From assembly GCA_936450465.1 (NCBI GenBank), contig OW388297.1:57280989-57344988 (forward strand): 64,000 nt of DNA, written 5' to 3'. This document shows, piece by piece, positions 37,343 through 49,144 of the stretch. Origin of the DNA: Gibbula magus. Taxonomy: Eukaryota; Mollusca; Gastropoda; Trochida; Trochidae. The notes beneath the pieces are model-generated. The model saw nothing but the letters and a program-made list of their open reading frames with translations. It was not told the origin of the DNA and did no database searches. How positions within the stretch are numbered: the stretch's first letter is position 1; each line of letters starts with the position of its first letter. Both the position numbers and the translations under genes were made by a program.

Positions 37343-38153
37343 TTAATGTATCACAAAATAGTATCGAGTGTGACCACCACTAGCCTCAACACAGGATTGA
37401 CATCTACGCCTCTTGGACGATATCAGGTTAGTGAAAAAGCCTTGTGGAATCTCATTCCAAATGTCAACCAAGGCTTGCCTCAGGTCGTTCAAGGTCACAG
37501 GCTGACGTTGACGTCTTTTCAATCTTCTCTCCATCTCATCCCAAACATGCTCAAAAGGGTTGATATCTGGAGAAAACGGCCGACCATGGGAGTGTTGCGA
37601 TGTTCTGACGACGAGCAGATCTGCCCTGTGATTAGCGGAGATGCCTCCTCAAACCCTAACTTTTCCACCGCTAAACGCATGCATCAGGGTAACGTTCGCC
37701 AGGACGTCGATAAGCACAGACACGCCCGTCACTTCTGTCAAGTAGAGACTCGTCTGATAAGGGAACATTATCCAGGTCTCTCCTTCTGTTCCTAAGATGC
37801 TGTCTACACCAGAACAAACGTGCATCTCGTGCATCTCGCAACAGGACCGGACTGATTGCTGGACGTCGAGGCGTGATGTTCCAATCTTGCAGACGACCCC
37901 TTAGTTCTTGCACTAATAGGTCTTAAGTTTGGAATGGTGCAGGCAGTAAGTGCTGCAGTTTGGAACCAATTTCTGTGATGTGTGACCCTGATACGATAGC
38001 CCTGACGGCGTGACGTAACGCGTGGCCCTCCTGACGTGGGCGATCTCTTGCGCTGCCAGTTTGTTGGTACCGGTTCCACAGAGAAGACACCGTATTTCTG
38101 TGAACACCAAAACGTCGAGCTACAGCATTCTGTGACATATCAGTCCCTAACAA
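37343..38153 (-). pseudogene. Tc1/mariner-like transposase pseudogene
   Basis: Reading the minus strand, an N-terminal helix-turn-helix segment (VARRFGVHRNTVSSLWNRYQ, about 38120) is followed in shifted frames by TARTIP-like TACTIPNLRPISAR, the first catalytic-Asp region (NVPLSDESLLDRSDGRVCAY, about 37760), and the C-terminus (SPDINPFEHVW near 37560, then RRQRQPVTLNDLRQALVDIW and a GGHTRY end at about 37355). Order and spacing fit a Tc1-type transposase of about 340 residues. At least two frameshifts break it, and the stretch that should hold the second catalytic Asp (between DACV and SPDI) is mostly deleted. Inactive. Confidence 0.85.
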
Positions 38154-39774
38154 TTACCATGTCAACCTCTGACATGTAAACGATCCTCTTGAGGTAGGCG
38201 TGGCATCGTGTCATTGAATAAGATGCAATAAACAATGTGATAATTTAATTTAATCAAAGATCTGAGAACGTCTAATTGAATATTTAGTGTAATGTCTTTT
38301 GTCAAGTCACTTGGCGACTTTCATGTGCATGGAAATTTTTTGACGTGTTAGACGTGTTAGACGTGTTGCACGTGAAACATCCGTGGGAATAAAGTTTTTC
38401 TTCAAGTGTACAGTAGGTATATATCCAAATTGGTTTAAAACGAATAACAAACTCCGATTTCCTCCTACATGTTTCGCTTTACTCTTCAGGGAAATTTAAT
38501 GTAATGTATAATGTAATTGTTCATTGACAAAAATACTCGTGTTCGCAATTTTACAGATGAAATTAATTATAGATAACACAGAAGCACGATGTACGATGTC
38601 ATAAGTTGGACAACACAAAGCTTTACTCACAAGGAGTACAGGCTAGACTTCACCATTCAACTAAAGACTTGTGTTCACCTACGCGTACGTGTTAAATGAA
38701 GTGCTACTATAATGATGTAATTTGGTTTTATTTGGACGTCAATTGCATTACCAGTGTCATTCGTCATAGTATCAAACACATGTAACGTTTGTTAACTTTA
38801 GACTATCATTCATCTCATAGTCGTTAACAAGAATGTTTTATCCCAATAATAATAGTATCAGATATACAGCTGCATCCCAACAGTTCGTTCACCTACTTAT
38901 GTTTCTTAGTGCAAATATCATGTAATCATGGGATGTCGTAAAATCACTGTATCAAAGCGAAAACGAAACAGATCATTTTGCATTTACGCTTCGAAAAAAG
39001 ACAGTTGAATGGTCTATAGTATGTTCTAATTTTATACCTCACAGTAACCGTAACAATTTCGGAAACTTCGGAAGTGTCCACGGATCAATCTTTCCAAAAC
39101 TACAGTTTTTATCTTGTTTTATTGTAAAATATCCAGTAAGCTATCAACTGCGTCAAACATTTATCATATATTTCCTTTTAATCTCATTCAATGTAATTGC
39201 GATAACTGTTTTCTCATTTAATCGAAATGGGAACTTTTCAAAAATATTAAATGTCATGTCAGGTGAATACACTTTCGGGATACAGAGTTTATTTGAGATT
39301 TGACAGGGGAAAATGATCTTTCGAAATTCTGATCCCCAGTTATTTTAACGAGCTACCAAAATCAGTACGGCTGACTATGAGGAATTCAATTAATTACATT
39401 TTAACAAAATAACAAAATGTCTAAATCGTAACACAAACGGAGCTGTTTTACATGTCGCTGTTTCTTTGCAATAAAGTCAGCACAAATTACAACATATTTG
39501 CACAGAGACACACGAGTTAATTAACACACTTTCGTGAGACGGGTACATACAGTAAAACATGGTTACAGCCACTAACGATCAACCAGCTATTTATTATAAG
39601 CTGATAAACAACCCCAACCCCAGTGGGAGAAATACTTACTAACGAACTGATGATTAAGGTTCAAGCAAGTTCGTTCTATATCAAGTGCAAAGATGGTTGC
39701 TGGCAGTTCTTTATAAAGAACATGTCATGCACAAATACATTGGTTAGTAATCGTCAGAACTTATTTACATCAAA
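38154..39774. other. Non-coding stretch
   Basis: 38400-38520 (CTTCAAGTGTACAGTAGGTA, CCTACATGTTTCGCTTTACT, CTTCAGGGA) resembles 55430-55525, so a piece of the same repeat is present in both places. Nothing else recognised. Confidence 0.45.
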
Positions 39775-39837
39775 GTACACGGTACATGCATCTTGAGAGC
39801 CTTTATGTAAATTACAACAAGTAGTTGTCACTAAGGT
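39775..39837. repeat. Isolated unit of the 52-bp repeat
   Basis: TACATGCATCTTGAGAGCCT ... TGTAAATTAC matches the array at 40618-41145, from which it is separated by three mobile elements. Confidence 0.6.
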
Positions 39838-40117
39838 GACATGATCCCCCGCCGAAAATTAATAATTCAAAATTTAAAAATAATGTCAAGATCAGCAAAA
39901 TCGACTGTCAAACATGTCGAAAAAGTCAAAGCTCCACTGTGACCTTGACAAAAATGTCAAGGTCATCAAATCTAATCAGCCCTTTGTCTTTCCTAGGAGG
40001 TGCATTATGTAAGATATGATGGAATTCCGGTGAATGGTTCTTGAGATATCCCGCTGACAACCTTTACATGTACATTAACATGTCGAAAAATTCAAAATTC
40101 CACTGTGACCTTGAAAA
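39838..40117. repeat. Interspersed repeat with GTGACCTTGA motifs
   Basis: Begins GATCCCCCGCCGA, like the repeat at 13305, and contains CCACTGTGACCTTGACAAAA twice (about 39933 and 40099) with an AATGTCAAGGTCA half. The AAGGTCA words resemble nuclear-receptor half sites, but this is a property of the repeat. Confidence 0.5.
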
Positions 40118-40339
40118 TAATTGTTGCGTTAAAAGCAAAAAATGCATGGAGGCCATTTTATTGTGAACACATTTTATTACTTCGAATGACAAAAACGATT
40201 CCCATGGCTTTACGGAACCATGTACACTATTTTTAACTTGATTTTCCAAAGAGAGAAGCGTTTTTTACTATTGGTGACAACATTTTCAAATATATTGCAT
40301 TGACTTATTTCAACAAAAAACGTGCTACTACCCCTTTAA
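40118..40339. mobile_element. Family B element, copy 5, right part
   Basis: GCATGGAGGCCATTTTATTG ... ends AACGTGCTACTACCCCT and TTAA at 40336-40339. The left third is missing. Its TTAA overlaps the tail of the SINE that follows. Confidence 0.75.
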
Positions 40340-40614
40340 CGCCGCTTTCAAGAGTATTTCTCTGATATCACGGCAGCAGTATTATTGCAGGGATAAAGCC
40401 CGCAGCACCATGGTGGCTCTGCGTTGCGATGAAACCTGCGTAACTAGCGAACCATGTGTGATACTGTGCTGAAATTCCATGTAGCATTGCACCCAAACCT
40501 TACTTAGAACTGTTCTCCACAGCAGACAAAGTTGCCGAGCCCCTGGCGAGATTCGAACCCCGGACCGCTTGATCTGAAGTCAAACGCGCTAACCAGTGCC
40601 TAGCCACCCCTGCA
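40338..40614 (-). mobile_element. tRNA-derived SINE, minus strand
   Basis: On the minus strand: head GGTGGCTAGGCACTGGTTAG, anticodon-loop-like CTTCAGA, B box GGTTCGAATCTC, a body with GTCTGCTGTGGAGAACAG and GTTTCATCGCAACGCAGAGC, and tail AGCGGCGTTAA. Same family as 22779-23088. Between it and the array is no obvious target duplication. Confidence 0.85.
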
Positions 40615-40617
40615 TTT

Positions 40618-41145
40618 TAAAAGCCTTTGTGTAAACTAATACTACTCAACAGAACATCCATATTGATAGCGTTTGTGTAAATTACAAATACAGCATAGTA
40701 CACGACAATGCATCTCTTGAGCCTTTGTATAACTTGCAAATACATCATAGTATACATTACATTTTGTACATTACATTTACATAACATTACATAATGTATT
40801 TTGAGAGCCTTTGTGTACATGCATCTTGAGAGTTTTGTGTAAATTACATTTACATCACCGTACATAGTGCATGCATCTTGAGAGTTTTGTGTGAATTACA
40901 TTTACATCATCGTACATAGTGCATGCATATTGAGAGTTTTGTGTGAATTACATTTACATCATCGTACATAGTGCATGCATCTTGAGAGTTTTGTGTGAAT
41001 TACATTTACATCATCGTACATAGTGCATGCATCTTGAGAGTTTTGTGTGAATTACATTTACATCATCGTACATAGTGCATGCATCTTGAGAGTTTTGTGT
41101 AAATTAAATTTACATCACCGTACATAGTACATGCATCATTATAGA
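40618..41145. repeat. 52-bp tandem array
   Basis: Regular units start at 40870, 40922, 40974, 41026, 41078 and 41130, each CATGCATCTTGAGAGTTTTG plus TGTGAATTACATTTACATCA and TCGTACATAGTG. Units to the left (40618-40860) are diverged, with GAGCCTTTGTGTAAATTAC. The right-hand units are almost identical, so homogenisation is uneven. Confidence 0.9.
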
Positions 41146-42241
41146 AACATTACTATCAAAAACACATTTAGATAACCTTATTATTTGAAATACATGTATT
41201 CGATGTATTTTTTATGTTACCCATGGAAAATCAGAACGCATGATGGCATAATTTTTCTTTTATTATTTCGTGTTGTTTATATATGGACATCATCGTTAAA
41301 CTTCAATCATTTTGTACAAAGTGACTAACAAAATAATATTCTCTGATTCGCCTTTCAGAGCGTCAATCTCAAACGTTTCCGAAAACGTCAACAATGTGAA
41401 CTCACAACAACTTACAACCGGCAAAGTAACTAGACGCACCCAGGAAATCTTGGGACTTATCTTTAAGCCTGATGTTTCAGTGAGAATAGACACATCCTGT
41501 CAATTCGACATGTTCTCATCGAAATGTCTCATTAATAAAATAATATAACTCTCAGAGGAAAATGCATAATGGTATAATCGCCTTTGAATGAATAGTAAAA
41601 AGGAAATTGCTATTAACCAAATTATAAAAATCTCTTGTGGCTAAGTTGGCTTAATATACCGTGCGATCAACGTCAACGCCAACGTCACACGCCAACGTTG
41701 ATGCAAACGAGAACAGAAATTCAAACATTAGTTGGAAAACATCTAAATACATACTGCAGATGTAATGGCATCTTACTTTGTGAACCCATGTTGATGAATT
41801 ATGCATTGCGACCAAAATGGAAACAGAGAAAATAGATCGAAACCGTAGAAGTTTTTCTATTAACATGTCTACAGTCAACGAACGACAAGAGTAATGTGTT
41901 ATTGAGATTTGATGTATATCTATATTCATAGAATCATTTCTTTCCTAAATTTTCAACATAATATAATTACAGGTTCACTGTAACCATTGGGTTTTAGTAG
42001 TATCAGTTTTAGATTCAAGCTCTGTTATTGCTTAAGAAAAAAATCCAAGACGAGAGATTTACAAAAGATAAAACACAGACATGAGCAAGTGCAGCGGTAG
42101 GTATATAAGGTTTTAAACTATGTCAATCCTGAAATATAGATATAAGCTGTACTCACGATTTAAAAAGCAATCTATATACATACTTCATTCATATATTACA
42201 ATTACTATTGGTATCCTCCAACCATATCATAACGGTTCATT
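41146..42241. other. Non-coding stretch 3-prime of the arylsulfatase gene
   Basis: Would hold the 3-prime untranslated region of the minus-strand gene above it. No clear AATAAA was found on that strand close to the stop codon. No other feature recognised. Confidence 0.45.
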
Positions 42242-43687
42242 TCAACACCATCCCGGGCTCCAGTTACCATCGAAGTTTCCAGGATTCGACTTCGGACTGT
42301 CCGGTGGCTGAAAGGCTGGAACTGCAGACTTTTCCCAGTCTGCCATCTTTCCCTTCATCATTTCAACAAGCTCTGGGAATTTCTTCGACAAGTCAACATG
42401 TTCTGTTGGATCTTCGGTTATATTATACAGCATATAGAACGGAAATTTATCGTTAATGGAAGAATCATTCAAAGACCCGTCCTCCGTAGGCAAAGGGTTC
42501 CAGTCATTGTGTGTCCCGGGACTGCCCCTCATCAGCTTCAAGTCTTTGTATCGTATTGCAGAAGAGTTGGAGTTGTAATATATATTGTAGACAAATTCCA
42601 TCCGTTTACTAGCTCCTCCATTAAGGATCATGTCCACCTGGCTGACTCCGTCCATCTGTGTGTCCGTGTTCTTTCCGCCAGCCAGTTCCACAAAGGTGGG
42701 ATACCAGTCTACCGCGTGCATCATTCCCGTGTTTGTGTACCCCGTTTTCTTCAGGAGATTCTTGCTGTAGTAGAATGCCGTACCTTTGGTGCCTCCTTCC
42801 CAAAGCGTTGCCTTTGCTCCTCTGAGGGGCAGGTTGTTGGCTGCAGCGTAATAAGGCCCGCCATTGTCTGTAGTGAACACAAGAAGTAGATTTTCCATCA
42901 ACCCAGTGTCCACTAAAGCTCTGGTAACGTTTCCAATAGCCTCATCCAGGACGCTGACCATTCCACAGTACTTCCTCCTGGATTTGGTATGGATGTTCTT
43001 GTACATATTCTCATACTTCTCTGGAACTTCAAGGGGTTCGTGAACATTTTGATACGGCAGATACAGATAAAGAGGTTTGCTTTTGTCGTGCGACTGTATT
43101 ATATCAACGGCCCTCTTTGCGAAAACGTTAGCGGAGTATTGTCCTTTGGCCTCGCTGTACACGGAAGAGTTAAACCTGAGATCATATCCGGCACTTTTCT
43201 TATAACCTCGAGTGTGTTGGAAGTAATCTTCCGCTCCACAGTAGTAGCCTACAAAGGAATCAAAGCCACGGTAGGTTGGGGTATACTTCCAGTTACAGAA
43301 ACCAAGATGCCACTTCCCTACTGCATGGGTGCTGTAGCCAAGTTCCCGGAGCTTCTGAGGGAGAAAGGAGAACTTAAGAGGAACGTACCCCGGGGATGTT
43401 GGTCTGATGACGCCATTTTGGAGTCCGGTGTGGTAGGGGAAGTAACCGGTCATGAAGCAGTTCCTGGAGGGAGAGCAGACGGGTTGTACGTAGGAGGAGT
43501 TGAGGATCACACCTGCTCGAGCCAGTTTGTCAATATTTGGAGTAATCATCTGAGGGTTCCTGAATCCAACATCATTCCAGCCCAGATCGTCAGCTACGAT
43601 GAAAACGATGTTGGGCTGTGTGGATGAACATAATTCAAAGAAAAGACAGGTAAAAACACCCACAAGTTGCAGCGTCAATGCATACAT
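42242..43687 (-). CDS. Arylsulfatase B-like sulfatase, intronless
   Basis: A 481-residue single-exon ORF. The start is the ATG at 43687 (A at -3); the frame upstream meets a TGA before any other ATG. A signal peptide (about residues 1-23, LTLQLVGVFTCLFF) implies secretion or lysosomal delivery. The type I sulfatase fold is complete: metal-binding Asp33/Asp34 in VADDLGWNDVGF, the CxPSR signature with Cys71 for conversion to formylglycine (PVCSPSRNCFMTG), GKWHLG with Lys125 and His127, His216 in NVHEPL, Asp274/Asn275 in TTDNGG, and Lys292 before LWEGG. These are the residues used to bind Ca2+ and sulfate. ADDLGWNDVGF, LWEGG and the C-terminal layout place it with ARSB/ARSI/ARSJ, which remove sulfate from GalNAc-4-sulfate. 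Slightly shorter than human ARSB. Activity would need a formylglycine-generating enzyme elsewhere. The lack of introns suggests a retrocopy or an intronless lineage. Neighbours are repeats only. Confidence 0.93.
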   Translation of the reverse strand: MYALTLQLVGVFTCLFFELCSSTQPNIVFIVADDLGWNDVGFRNPQMITPNIDKLARAGVILNSSYVQPVCSPSRNCFMTGYFPYHTGLQNGVIRPTSPGYVPLKFSFLPQKLRELGYSTHAVGKWHLGFCNWKYTPTYRGFDSFVGYYCGAEDYFQHTRGYKKSAGYDLRFNSSVYSEAKGQYSANVFAKRAVDIIQSHDKSKPLYLYLPYQNVHEPLEVPEKYENMYKNIHTKSRRKYCGMVSVLDEAIGNVTRALVDTGLMENLLLVFTTDNGGPYYAAANNLPLRGAKATLWEGGTKGTAFYYSKNLLKKTGYTNTGMMHAVDWYPTFVELAGGKNTDTQMDGVSQVDMILNGGASKRMEFVYNIYYNSNSSAIRYKDLKLMRGSPGTHNDWNPLPTEDGSLNDSSINDKFPFYMLYNITEDPTEHVDLSKKFPELVEMMKGKMADWEKSAVPAFQPPDSPKSNPGNFDGNWSPGWC

Positions 43688-44233
43688 GTTTACTCGTCCT
43701 AAACAGCTTGCGTGTATCAATAATCAAAATAGCGTGAGCTATACAACACAACACGCAAGTCACGGGATATCCACTATGCGATAAGAGGTGTATATGTAAG
43801 CGGATGTCCGCGTGTTAACCCCCTATAATGTAGACTGCATTGTGTTAAGGTCAATTAACGGTCAACTGAACTCAACAAGAAGCAGTTTGTGTCACATGTT
43901 GCTTCTGAGCAGTAACACTGATAGTTCAAGGACGCGAACAGACAGTTGATTAGTGTATCTTATCTCGGACATTTAAAGACACCCAGCTAAATAAAATATC
44001 TAAATATGCAAGATTCCTGCAAAACACAATAACATGTAGATACATTAGACTGGAGCCATTCATTATGACACAATGACAAATTTAAATATGAATATCAATT
44101 TATTGAATCAAACCATGAAGTGTATTAGCGAGTATCTGAACACGCGTGCACACATTGGAGCAGTCTCGCCAAGCGAGTATACACGATCCCAGTTGTAGTC
44201 GCGTGTCACAAAGTTTGATTACTTCATTTTGAC
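43688..44233. other. Upstream region of the arylsulfatase gene
   Basis: Expected to hold the promoter of the minus-strand gene. No unambiguous TATA box or upstream exon was identified. Confidence 0.35.
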
Positions 44234-44314
44234 AGCATGGTTATATTTGGGATAACACTACCTTCAATAGTATACTACTAGTGAAGGTATTGTTATCCCT
44301 AATATAACCATGCT
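44234..44314. repeat. 81-bp palindrome
   Basis: AGCATGGTTATATTTGGGAT ... pairs with ATCCCTAATATAACCATGCT; arms of 33 bp with few mismatches and a 15-bp loop that is itself nearly palindromic (TAGTATACTA). Confidence 0.85.
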
Positions 44315-45356
44315 ATATTTGTTCACTAATTAAATGGCAAGTATTTCTTTCTACCTCATTTTTCTTTCTTTTTTTACCCCCGGCCCCTCAATTGAAATTT
44401 GGTCGCTTGTTCAAGGCACCTATTTTTTTCCCAAATGGTGATGATATACTGAAAACATCTTGGGACGAAGTCGCCTCCCCAGTTTCCGTTCAGCAACCAT
44501 TCGACAAGTGAGAACTCGGGCTGCTGAACACGCCTCTGCCTGCTCGTCCTTCACACTCATCCTGGTTCCCTGAGTAAGTTGCGCTGCGCACCGCTGTAGC
44601 GTAGCGTAACTGAGCAAGAGAACCATATTTTTCTGATAATTCCACATTCTTGGTAGATTCCTATTATGTCTCTTCTTGTTCAGCAGTTTGGTGTAGAATT
44701 GTCTCGGCTTGTTGATTTACACACATTTCCCTGTTTGCACGTTTGGAAATCTAAAATAAATACTGTGTGTTTATTTATATAAACATAAATACGTACTGAT
44801 GTGGGTACTGCTGTTGTTATCATCGCTTTTTAATATGATATACTTACCAGATGTCTGTCACACTTGAAGGCTTAAACTAATTCAGATGAACTCTATGAAA
44901 ATGTTTTGCATGCCCTAATCTCCAAATTTTATTTTCTGGTTTTGCAGTTGTGCTGACTGCAATTCCATGTTTTATTTAATTGAAAGCTCTTTTACTTTTT
45001 GGGATTTAATGGAATGCTCTATTTTCTGAGATTTAATTAAATGCTTTATTTTCCGAGGTTTAAATGAATGCTCTATTATTTCTGGGATCGTTATCCATAG
45101 ACTAAGGTGAAACTATGAAATAGTTTTAATCTTTTTAAAAATTGTTCCATTCCTATCGTCTTTGTCTTGGCATGCAATGTCAAGTGTGTTAGAATAATTA
45201 TATGTGTGTGGAATATAGACTGCGAGTAGTACTCCTACATGATGATACTCAGTAACTATCTTAGTCCGGTCCCAAGATTGTGTAAAAACAATAAGAGCCT
45301 TTAATAAGTATTTGTCCTCAATCGCAAGTCTAGACAAACTGAATATTACTGAAAGC
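44315..45356. other. Non-coding stretch
   Basis: A 75-codon minus-strand frame at 44420-44647 (…RMVAERKLGRRLRPKMFSVY) is basic but not recognisable. ATGCTCTATT / AATGCTTTATTTTC phrases repeat at 45000-45080. Confidence 0.4.
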
Positions 45357-45570
45357 TTAAAGGGGCAGTAGCACGTTTTTTGCAAATTTTATGTTTTCAG
45401 ATTTCTCATTTAAAATGATAGTTTATGTTATCTTTATTTACTTTAGAGGGTAAAACATCTTATTACACAAACCAAGTATCCGTAGTGGTAATAACGGTGT
45501 TGCGTATAAAGCAAAAATTGCATGGCGGCCATTTTATTGTGAACACAATTTATTATTTTAAAAAATCATG
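45357..45570. mobile_element. Family B element, left-end fragment
   Basis: TTAA at 45357 then AGGGGCAGTAGCACGTTTTT. Its interior (GATAGTTTATGTTATCTTTA, TGGTAATAACGGTGTTGCGT, CATTTTATTGTGAACACAAT) follows the other copies, then similarity stops. Confidence 0.75.
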
Positions 45571-45731
45571 CATGAAGGTGCAGTAATTATCAAATTCCGT
45601 AGACCAAATTTTGACACCATTCTATTTCTACTCAACCCAAACATACCTAACTGCTAGAGAACCCGGATGTTTACTGGGTGTGTTCACTGTATGTCAAGCA
45701 GCCGGCCCTTGATACACGTCAACTGTGACGT

Positions 45732-45930
45732 ATAGGATGTAGCTCAGTTTGTAGAGTATCCCCTCATAACCCGGAAGGTCGGGGTTCGATTCCCGGCCGC
45801 GTTTAAAGATGGGAGTTGTTGCTTCCTTGCTTGGCACTCAGCATTATAAGGATAGAACAACGCTTGAAGTGGCGCTGCACTGTGGCTGCCGGGTGCCAAG
45901 GGCACACAAATAATAACAATAATGTTATTT
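45732..45930 (+). mobile_element. tRNA-derived SINE, second family
   Basis: The head has A box TAGCTCAGTTTGTAGAGTA, an anticodon-loop-like CTCATAA (as in tRNA-Met) and B box GGTTCGATTCC. The body (GTTGCTTCCTTGCTTGGCAC, TCAGCATTATAAGG) and an AATAATAACAATAAT tail then run into the TAG microsatellite. The anticodon stem no longer pairs, so it is not a working tRNA. Confidence 0.8.
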
Positions 45931-45952
45931 AGTAGTAGTAGTAGTAGTAGTA

Positions 45953-46005
<53 letters not shown>
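45931..46005. repeat. (TAG)n microsatellite
   Basis: About 25 TAG/GTA triplets with one GAA interruption, at the 3-prime tail of the SINE. Confidence 0.95.
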
Positions 46006-48631
46006 TATTATACACAGGATGGTACCACTCATTTTAAATGAGTACCAAATGGGTATTATACGAATTAAAGGAACATAATCACGTTCGTGGGTCACATTAT
46101 TCCAATGTTATAATGTGTGTCCTTTAATTGACAATTATCAACTTTAACCGAAAATAACCAGTTTAAGGTCAATCAGTTCTGTAAAACGAACATACAACCG
46201 TCGTCATGGTATTGATCGAAAACCGTACAATGGTCCTTGGCTTGCTGCAGCCCTTAGGGGAGAGCGGGGATGGTTTGGACGATGTTCAGACAAATCTTCC
46301 TGGACTATTAAATATAATGTTATGAAAGCCGTGATACATGCCTCAATAAAGCTTAATATCCTATCTATGTATATGCCTTGAATTAGAGTGCTACCTCTCA
46401 TAGTAAAATAAGTGTATCAGATTTTGAAAGATGTCCATATTGTCCGAAGTTACCCCACAGGTAGGGATACTTCGGACAAGGGTCGGGGTCGATCCAGACA
46501 CATACTGCTTTTGCTGAAAAATCAGTTTATTGCAATGAAGTAAACATGAAAATGAAATTAATATGAACCAACATCAAGTATAACTATACACTACTGTAGT
46601 TTTCTGCTATTCTTAAACCACAACTCGCATGACATAACATTAAGATAAGTAATCAAAAACGAAATCCAGGATATTTTATTCTTACAGCACTAAATAATCC
46701 TATACAGCTCTTATAAAAATCTACAACGAATAATAGTAGAATCAAAAGTAGTTACACGTTCTGGAAATTCAATAAAATCGTTTAATAGATTTATATTGAG
46801 GTTATTGCAAAACGTTTCTACATGTATATGTTATTAGTGCCATTCAAGAGAAGGCATGGTTGTGGAAAACAATCTTAACCAATCATACGTCGGCGACTCG
46901 TTTATCGTAGCAATGTTTATGAAGGTGTCCAAAAATATACGTGTCTGTCATACATGCGTCTTTGACCAAATATGAGTTTAAAGTCTATTGCTTCTAACTA
47001 CAAGTATGTCAACAAGGTAACGTCTAGGAAACTGCAATATAGATCATTACTCATTGGACTTTTGAAAATAAGCAACCAGTGTTCAATGAATAGGCATATA
47101 CGGTGTAATACCGAAGCAGATAGTAAATATGCATTGAACAAAATTCAAAATGTCAAACGCAAAGGCTTTTGATTAATTTCCATGTCTGTGAAAGTTTTAA
47201 ATAAGGGACATATATGGGGTCCTGTGACTTTTTTCAGATAAATATAAATTGACAACCAGACAGGAGAAATTATACGAGAATGAAACTGTCCACACATGGA
47301 CATGAGTTGTGCTTATTACAACAAGGCAACATTCTATTCCTAAAAAAACGATGCCTTTTATGGCAGTGAGCGCTTACGTTCTGATAGTCAAAAGTTACAT
47401 GGATTTCGTAAAAAAACGAAAATCGTCTTAGCTGATCAAACTTCCCGCTTGCCAAAATTTTCACGAATATGGCATGGTTGTTGACGTGTTGCGAGTTTCC
47501 TCAACCAATGAAAACATCTGTTACATTTTCGGTTTGGGAGTTAACGGGGGTGTCCGAACCATCTTTAAGCAGATTATGTGTCCGATATGCTCTCCCGTTT
47601 CATAGGTTCGCATTCTCGGTAAGCATATTTAGGTAGACCAGTAACTCTCCTTGCCTCTCCAGTACCATACTAAAGATTATTACTGACACGGCTTCTCTTT
47701 TATCTAATGTAAACAATCTCACTGGGTCATTTTATTGCTTCTGTCAAAGCTCTATGATTGATGAACATTTAAGCATGTGAAATAGCGACAGCTCTTGATA
47801 TGGAGTCAAGTGGAAGATATTACGGGCGCTTCAATTGTACCGTATTTATAAAGACGTATTTTCGTATCACATTTTGGCCGTGTAATTCAAATCAAAACAA
47901 ATTAAGAAAATAAATTATAAATGTGTTAAATGTTAAAATATATTCAATTTTCCTCGCAAAACGGACTGCTTTTGACACAAACAGCTTTGTAAAGTCAAAT
48001 TGATTTCATTTGATTCGAACGCAATGAATGTATATGTTTAATTATATCTTAATGTACTTATGTTCAATACCTTATGTTCTATGTGTCAATGGTCCGAAAC
48101 TTTAAAAAAATACACAAACGCGAGACACAGAACAGAATGAAATAGAATCAAAATGATAATATCGAATGTGCATCGATAATTGTAATTAATTATAACTTAT
48201 CTCTTACAAATAATTATAATTTGATCTGTTCCTAGATTGCTTTATGAATCTCTATCCGGGGATCATACAAAAAAATAGCGGAATTTGTATAAGCGTTTAT
48301 ATCTTACTATGTGCCATCAGCGCAAATATAATTCTATATTTATAAGCGAGGACTTTTATCCACAAAATAAATAATTTTTAACGTCGAAGGGACACATACC
48401 GTCGCCACGTCTAGAACTGCGTAGATGTTACGAGATATCAGGACTCTGCTCGTGATATCATGTCAACATGTGATAGTTTGCCCCAAACTCGAGCTTGATT
48501 TTTATAAGTATCCTTTCTATTCAATACAGATGAATTATCAAAACTCAAAATTCAATATTGAAGGCTGGACGCATTGATAAAAGTTGGAGCCGGGGGTATC
48601 GTCTGAAGCTTGAATTGTATTCACTACTTGT
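46006..48631. other. Non-coding stretch
   Basis: AT-rich. No exon, RNA gene or complete element recognised. CTTCGGACAAGG / TTGTCCGAAG at 46450-46490 forms a short inverted pair only. Confidence 0.45.
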
Positions 48632-49035
48632 TTAAAGGCGCTGTAGCACGTTTTTCTTATTGAAATAAAGTGATCTCATGAAAAGGTAAATAAGTGTTAC
48701 CAATGGCTAAATAATACTCATGAATCAATAAAATGAGTTCTAAAACGAATGCACATTGTTCGGTCAAGCCATGCGAATGCATTTCCCTTAGAGCGGCCAT
48801 TTTAATGTGTTCACATTAAAATGGCCGTTTGAAGGAAGTTCAAGTGATCGCTGTAGCGATACCTAAACACTCAAAGTAGAGTTTAATATGGTACCGTGAT
48901 AGAATGGTCAATTATATTGCTGTCTGAACTCTCACATTCACATGAGACCTACAAATCTACCTCTCACACTGAAGAGTTCCACTACACTGTCGCTTTATAC
49001 GTCGCACCATGTTCTTTCAATACGGATTACCAATA
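48632..49035. mobile_element. Family B-prime element, left-end copy
   Basis: TTAA at 48632 then AGGCGCTGTAGCACGTTTTT. It contains a strong inner palindrome, AGCGGCCATTTTAATGTG / CACATTAAAATGGCCGTT (about 48793-48826). Matches 15712-15850 at its left and 32440-32700 further in. Confidence 0.7.
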
Positions 49036-49144
49036 ACCAAACAGCGTTTCTGAAATTGATCATTCCCCTTGAATCTTGCCGAATGACTGCAAAGTATATG
49101 GACTAATTTAAACAGAAAGATTATCTTCGTGACCCTTATTACCT

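Noticed and set aside
42398..43627. Antisense open frames of 163 and 212 codons opposite the arylsulfatase
   Set aside because: Shadow frames of a conserved coding strand; no family motif and opposite to a clear functional gene.
44420..44647. Possible Harbinger-type transposase fragment
   Set aside because: Basic C-terminus only; no helix-turn-helix, no catalytic motif and no neighbouring inverted repeats of that class.
45732..45803. Functional tRNA-Met gene
   Set aside because: The anticodon stem does not pair and it continues into a SINE body, so it is a SINE head.
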